From a virus: a DNA stretch of 40,097 bases. The notes below the pieces were generated by a model. That model did no database searches. It was not told the origin of the DNA and saw nothing but the letters and a program-made list of their open reading frames with translations. The DNA is taken from positions 1 to 40,097 of IMG/VR virus record IMGVR_UViG_3300042090_000326. One strand, given 5' to 3'. The position numbers were made by a program, and so were the translations under genes. Position 1 is the first letter of the stretch. Each line of letters begins with the position of its first letter. Positions 39,165 to 40,097 of this stretch are shown in pieces.

Positions 39165-39445
39165 CCCAACTTTCCTTTCAGACGCAGCCCCAGCAGGTGC
39201 AGATTTGCGAGCAGACGCCCAAGAGACGGACGCAGGCTGACAGAGTACTGGCACTACTGCGCAGCAAGGAATGGGTGACGTTGCCAGAGATTCTTGATCT
39301 GCGGATTGCAAACTATAGGGCGAGAATCTCAGAGCTTCGGAGGCGCGGCTATTGGATCGAGTGCTACGTCAAGCAGGTCAACGGCGAGAAGCGCACGGAA
39401 TACAACCTGACATTGGAACCGGCGGACATGGAAGGAGACGGGTGA
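39161..39445 (+). CDS. Helix-turn-helix protein
   Basis: 94 residues from a GTG with GGGAGG 5 nt upstream. TQADRVLALLRSKEWVTLPEILDLRIANYRARISELRRRGYWIE is a winged-helix-like HTH seen in small phage proteins, with recognition helix ANYRARISELR, followed by the wing CYVKQVNGEKRTEYNLT. Likely binds DNA at the origin or an early promoter; exact role unknown. Confidence 0.7.
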   Translation: MTQLSFQTQPQQVQICEQTPKRRTQADRVLALLRSKEWVTLPEILDLRIANYRARISELRRRGYWIECYVKQVNGEKRTEYNLTLEPADMEGDG

Positions 39446-39446
39446 A

Positions 39447-39608
39447 ATGACCGAGAAAGAGGCGCCCTCGGAAAGGTGCCCTCAGTGCAAGAGGGAATCG
39501 TTGGTTCATTCGGCGCACGGTGATTACTGCGCAGACATACGATGCAAGTGGGGGTGGGAGACTTCGGTCCCTGGCGACCCTTCGGATCGCGGCCATGGTG
39601 CTAGATGA
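39447..39608 (+). CDS. Small zinc-ribbon protein
   Basis: 53 residues from ATG with GGAG upstream. CPQC (residues 11-14) and the later C...C pair (YCADIRCKWGW, 28 and 33) form one zinc ribbon. ATGA overlap with the next gene. Unknown function; one of several mini zinc-ribbon proteins of this phage. Confidence 0.5.
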   Translation: MTEKEAPSERCPQCKRESLVHSAHGDYCADIRCKWGWETSVPGDPSDRGHGAR

Positions 39609-39892
39609 GCACCCCCGGCGACGAAGAACTGTGGCAGCCTGCGCGGACGTTCAAAGCTCACGATTCGGAGGAAGGTTGGCATTTGACTCCCGAGCAGATA
39701 GAGCTTGCTCCGAAGCTTGTAATCCGCATTCGTGAGTCCGAACCTTTCGATGATGACTACATTATGGAGGGGCGGGCTATCAAGCATTGCAACTCTAAGC
39801 GTTTCTTCCAGATTCACCCAGAGGACTGCGCCAGATTGGGATTTCCGGATGACACGCTATATCTCTGCGAGCATGAAATCCTAACCGACTGA
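39605..39892 (+). CDS. Unknown 95-aa protein
   Basis: 95 residues, acidic (DSEEGWHLTPEQIELAPKLVIRIRESEPFDDDYIM..., DCARLGFPDDTLYLCEHE). ATGA overlap upstream. No family recognised. It would be within the early operon. Confidence 0.5.
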   Translation: MSTPGDEELWQPARTFKAHDSEEGWHLTPEQIELAPKLVIRIRESEPFDDDYIMEGRAIKHCNSKRFFQIHPEDCARLGFPDDTLYLCEHEILTD

Positions 39893-39902
39893 GAGGCCCA
39901 AG

Positions 39903-40097
39903 ATGACCAAAATCAGCCCCTACCCAAACGCACCATCCGCAGCATGGACCGAAGTAAGCGCAGAGGAGATACCCAGGGACGCCCTGGTGAACCTACGAAA
40001 GGCAGGTAAGGCTACCGCCGAAGCACGGCTTGCTGCTGCACGGGAGTTCCAGGCTGAGGCGGAAGGGAAGGTGGTGGTGATTGGGAGAGTGGAGTAA
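39903..40097 (+). CDS. Small unknown protein at window end
   Basis: 64 residues, ending at the TAA that is also the last codon of the window. The middle is a helical Ala/Glu-rich stretch (ARLAAAREFQAEAEGK). GAGG lies about 8 nt upstream. In a circular or permuted genome it would be followed by 1-109 and the first RHH gene, within one early region. Confidence 0.5.
   Translation: MTKISPYPNAPSAAWTEVSAEEIPRDALVNLRKAGKATAEARLAAAREFQAEAEGKVVVIGRVE

Noticed and set aside
1-40097. Integrase, lysogeny repressor, CRISPR array, insertion sequence
   Set aside because: Looked for and not found: no tyrosine or serine recombinase motifs, no regularly spaced repeats and no transposase-like product.

Overview
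The window reads as the (near-)complete genome of a double-stranded DNA tailed phage with a short, P22-like tail (podovirus morphotype). All convincing genes lie on the + strand, packed end to end, mostly with ATGA/GTGA/TTGA overlaps. The order TerS-like, TerL, P22-type portal, scaffold, P22-type coat, gp4-like adaptor, gp10-like tail hub, ejection proteins, tailspike-type proteins follows the P22 virion module. I see no integrase, repressor, DNA polymerase, helicase or tRNA gene, so a virulent life style relying on host replication is the simplest reading. The host is unknown. The many secreted-type proteins with signal peptides ending in A-Q or A-Q-G and the high-GC coding suggest a Gram-negative soil-type bacterium, possibly Acidobacteriota; that is inference, not proof.

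Layout. (1) 1-3998: early/accessory genes behind a TTGACA promoter: a ribbon-helix-helix (RHH) regulator, a DUF559-like nuclease, a deoxyribosyltransferase-fold enzyme and many tiny zinc-ribbon or unknown proteins. (2) 3995-12623: packaging and head module, with a GroES-like co-chaperonin, the P22-type portal, a structured RNA leader, the scaffold and the coat protein. (3) 12628-22356: connector, tail and ejection genes, interrupted by signal-peptide-bearing beta proteins and by an acyl carrier protein/GNAT acetyltransferase pair. (4) 22353-32425: about 10 kb of secreted-type tailspike/fibre/beta-helix proteins. (5) 32422-36357: candidate lysis region with membrane proteins, a Tlde1/DUF2778-type peptidoglycan enzyme and a papain-like hydrolase, closed by a strong intrinsic terminator at 36375-36425. 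(6) 36446-40097: a second TTGACA promoter, two RHH proteins, HNH protein, Erf annealing protein, YqaJ exonuclease and small genes. If the molecule is circular or permuted, this early operon runs on into position 1.

Most notable points: an ACP gene directly coupled to a GNAT gene where P22 carries its tail-needle gene; at least nine late proteins with Sec-type signal peptides; a 187-nt multi-hairpin leader before the scaffold gene whose last hairpin covers part of the ribosome-binding site; and two RHH genes whose promoters place the predicted transcript start exactly on the A of the ATG (leaderless mRNAs).
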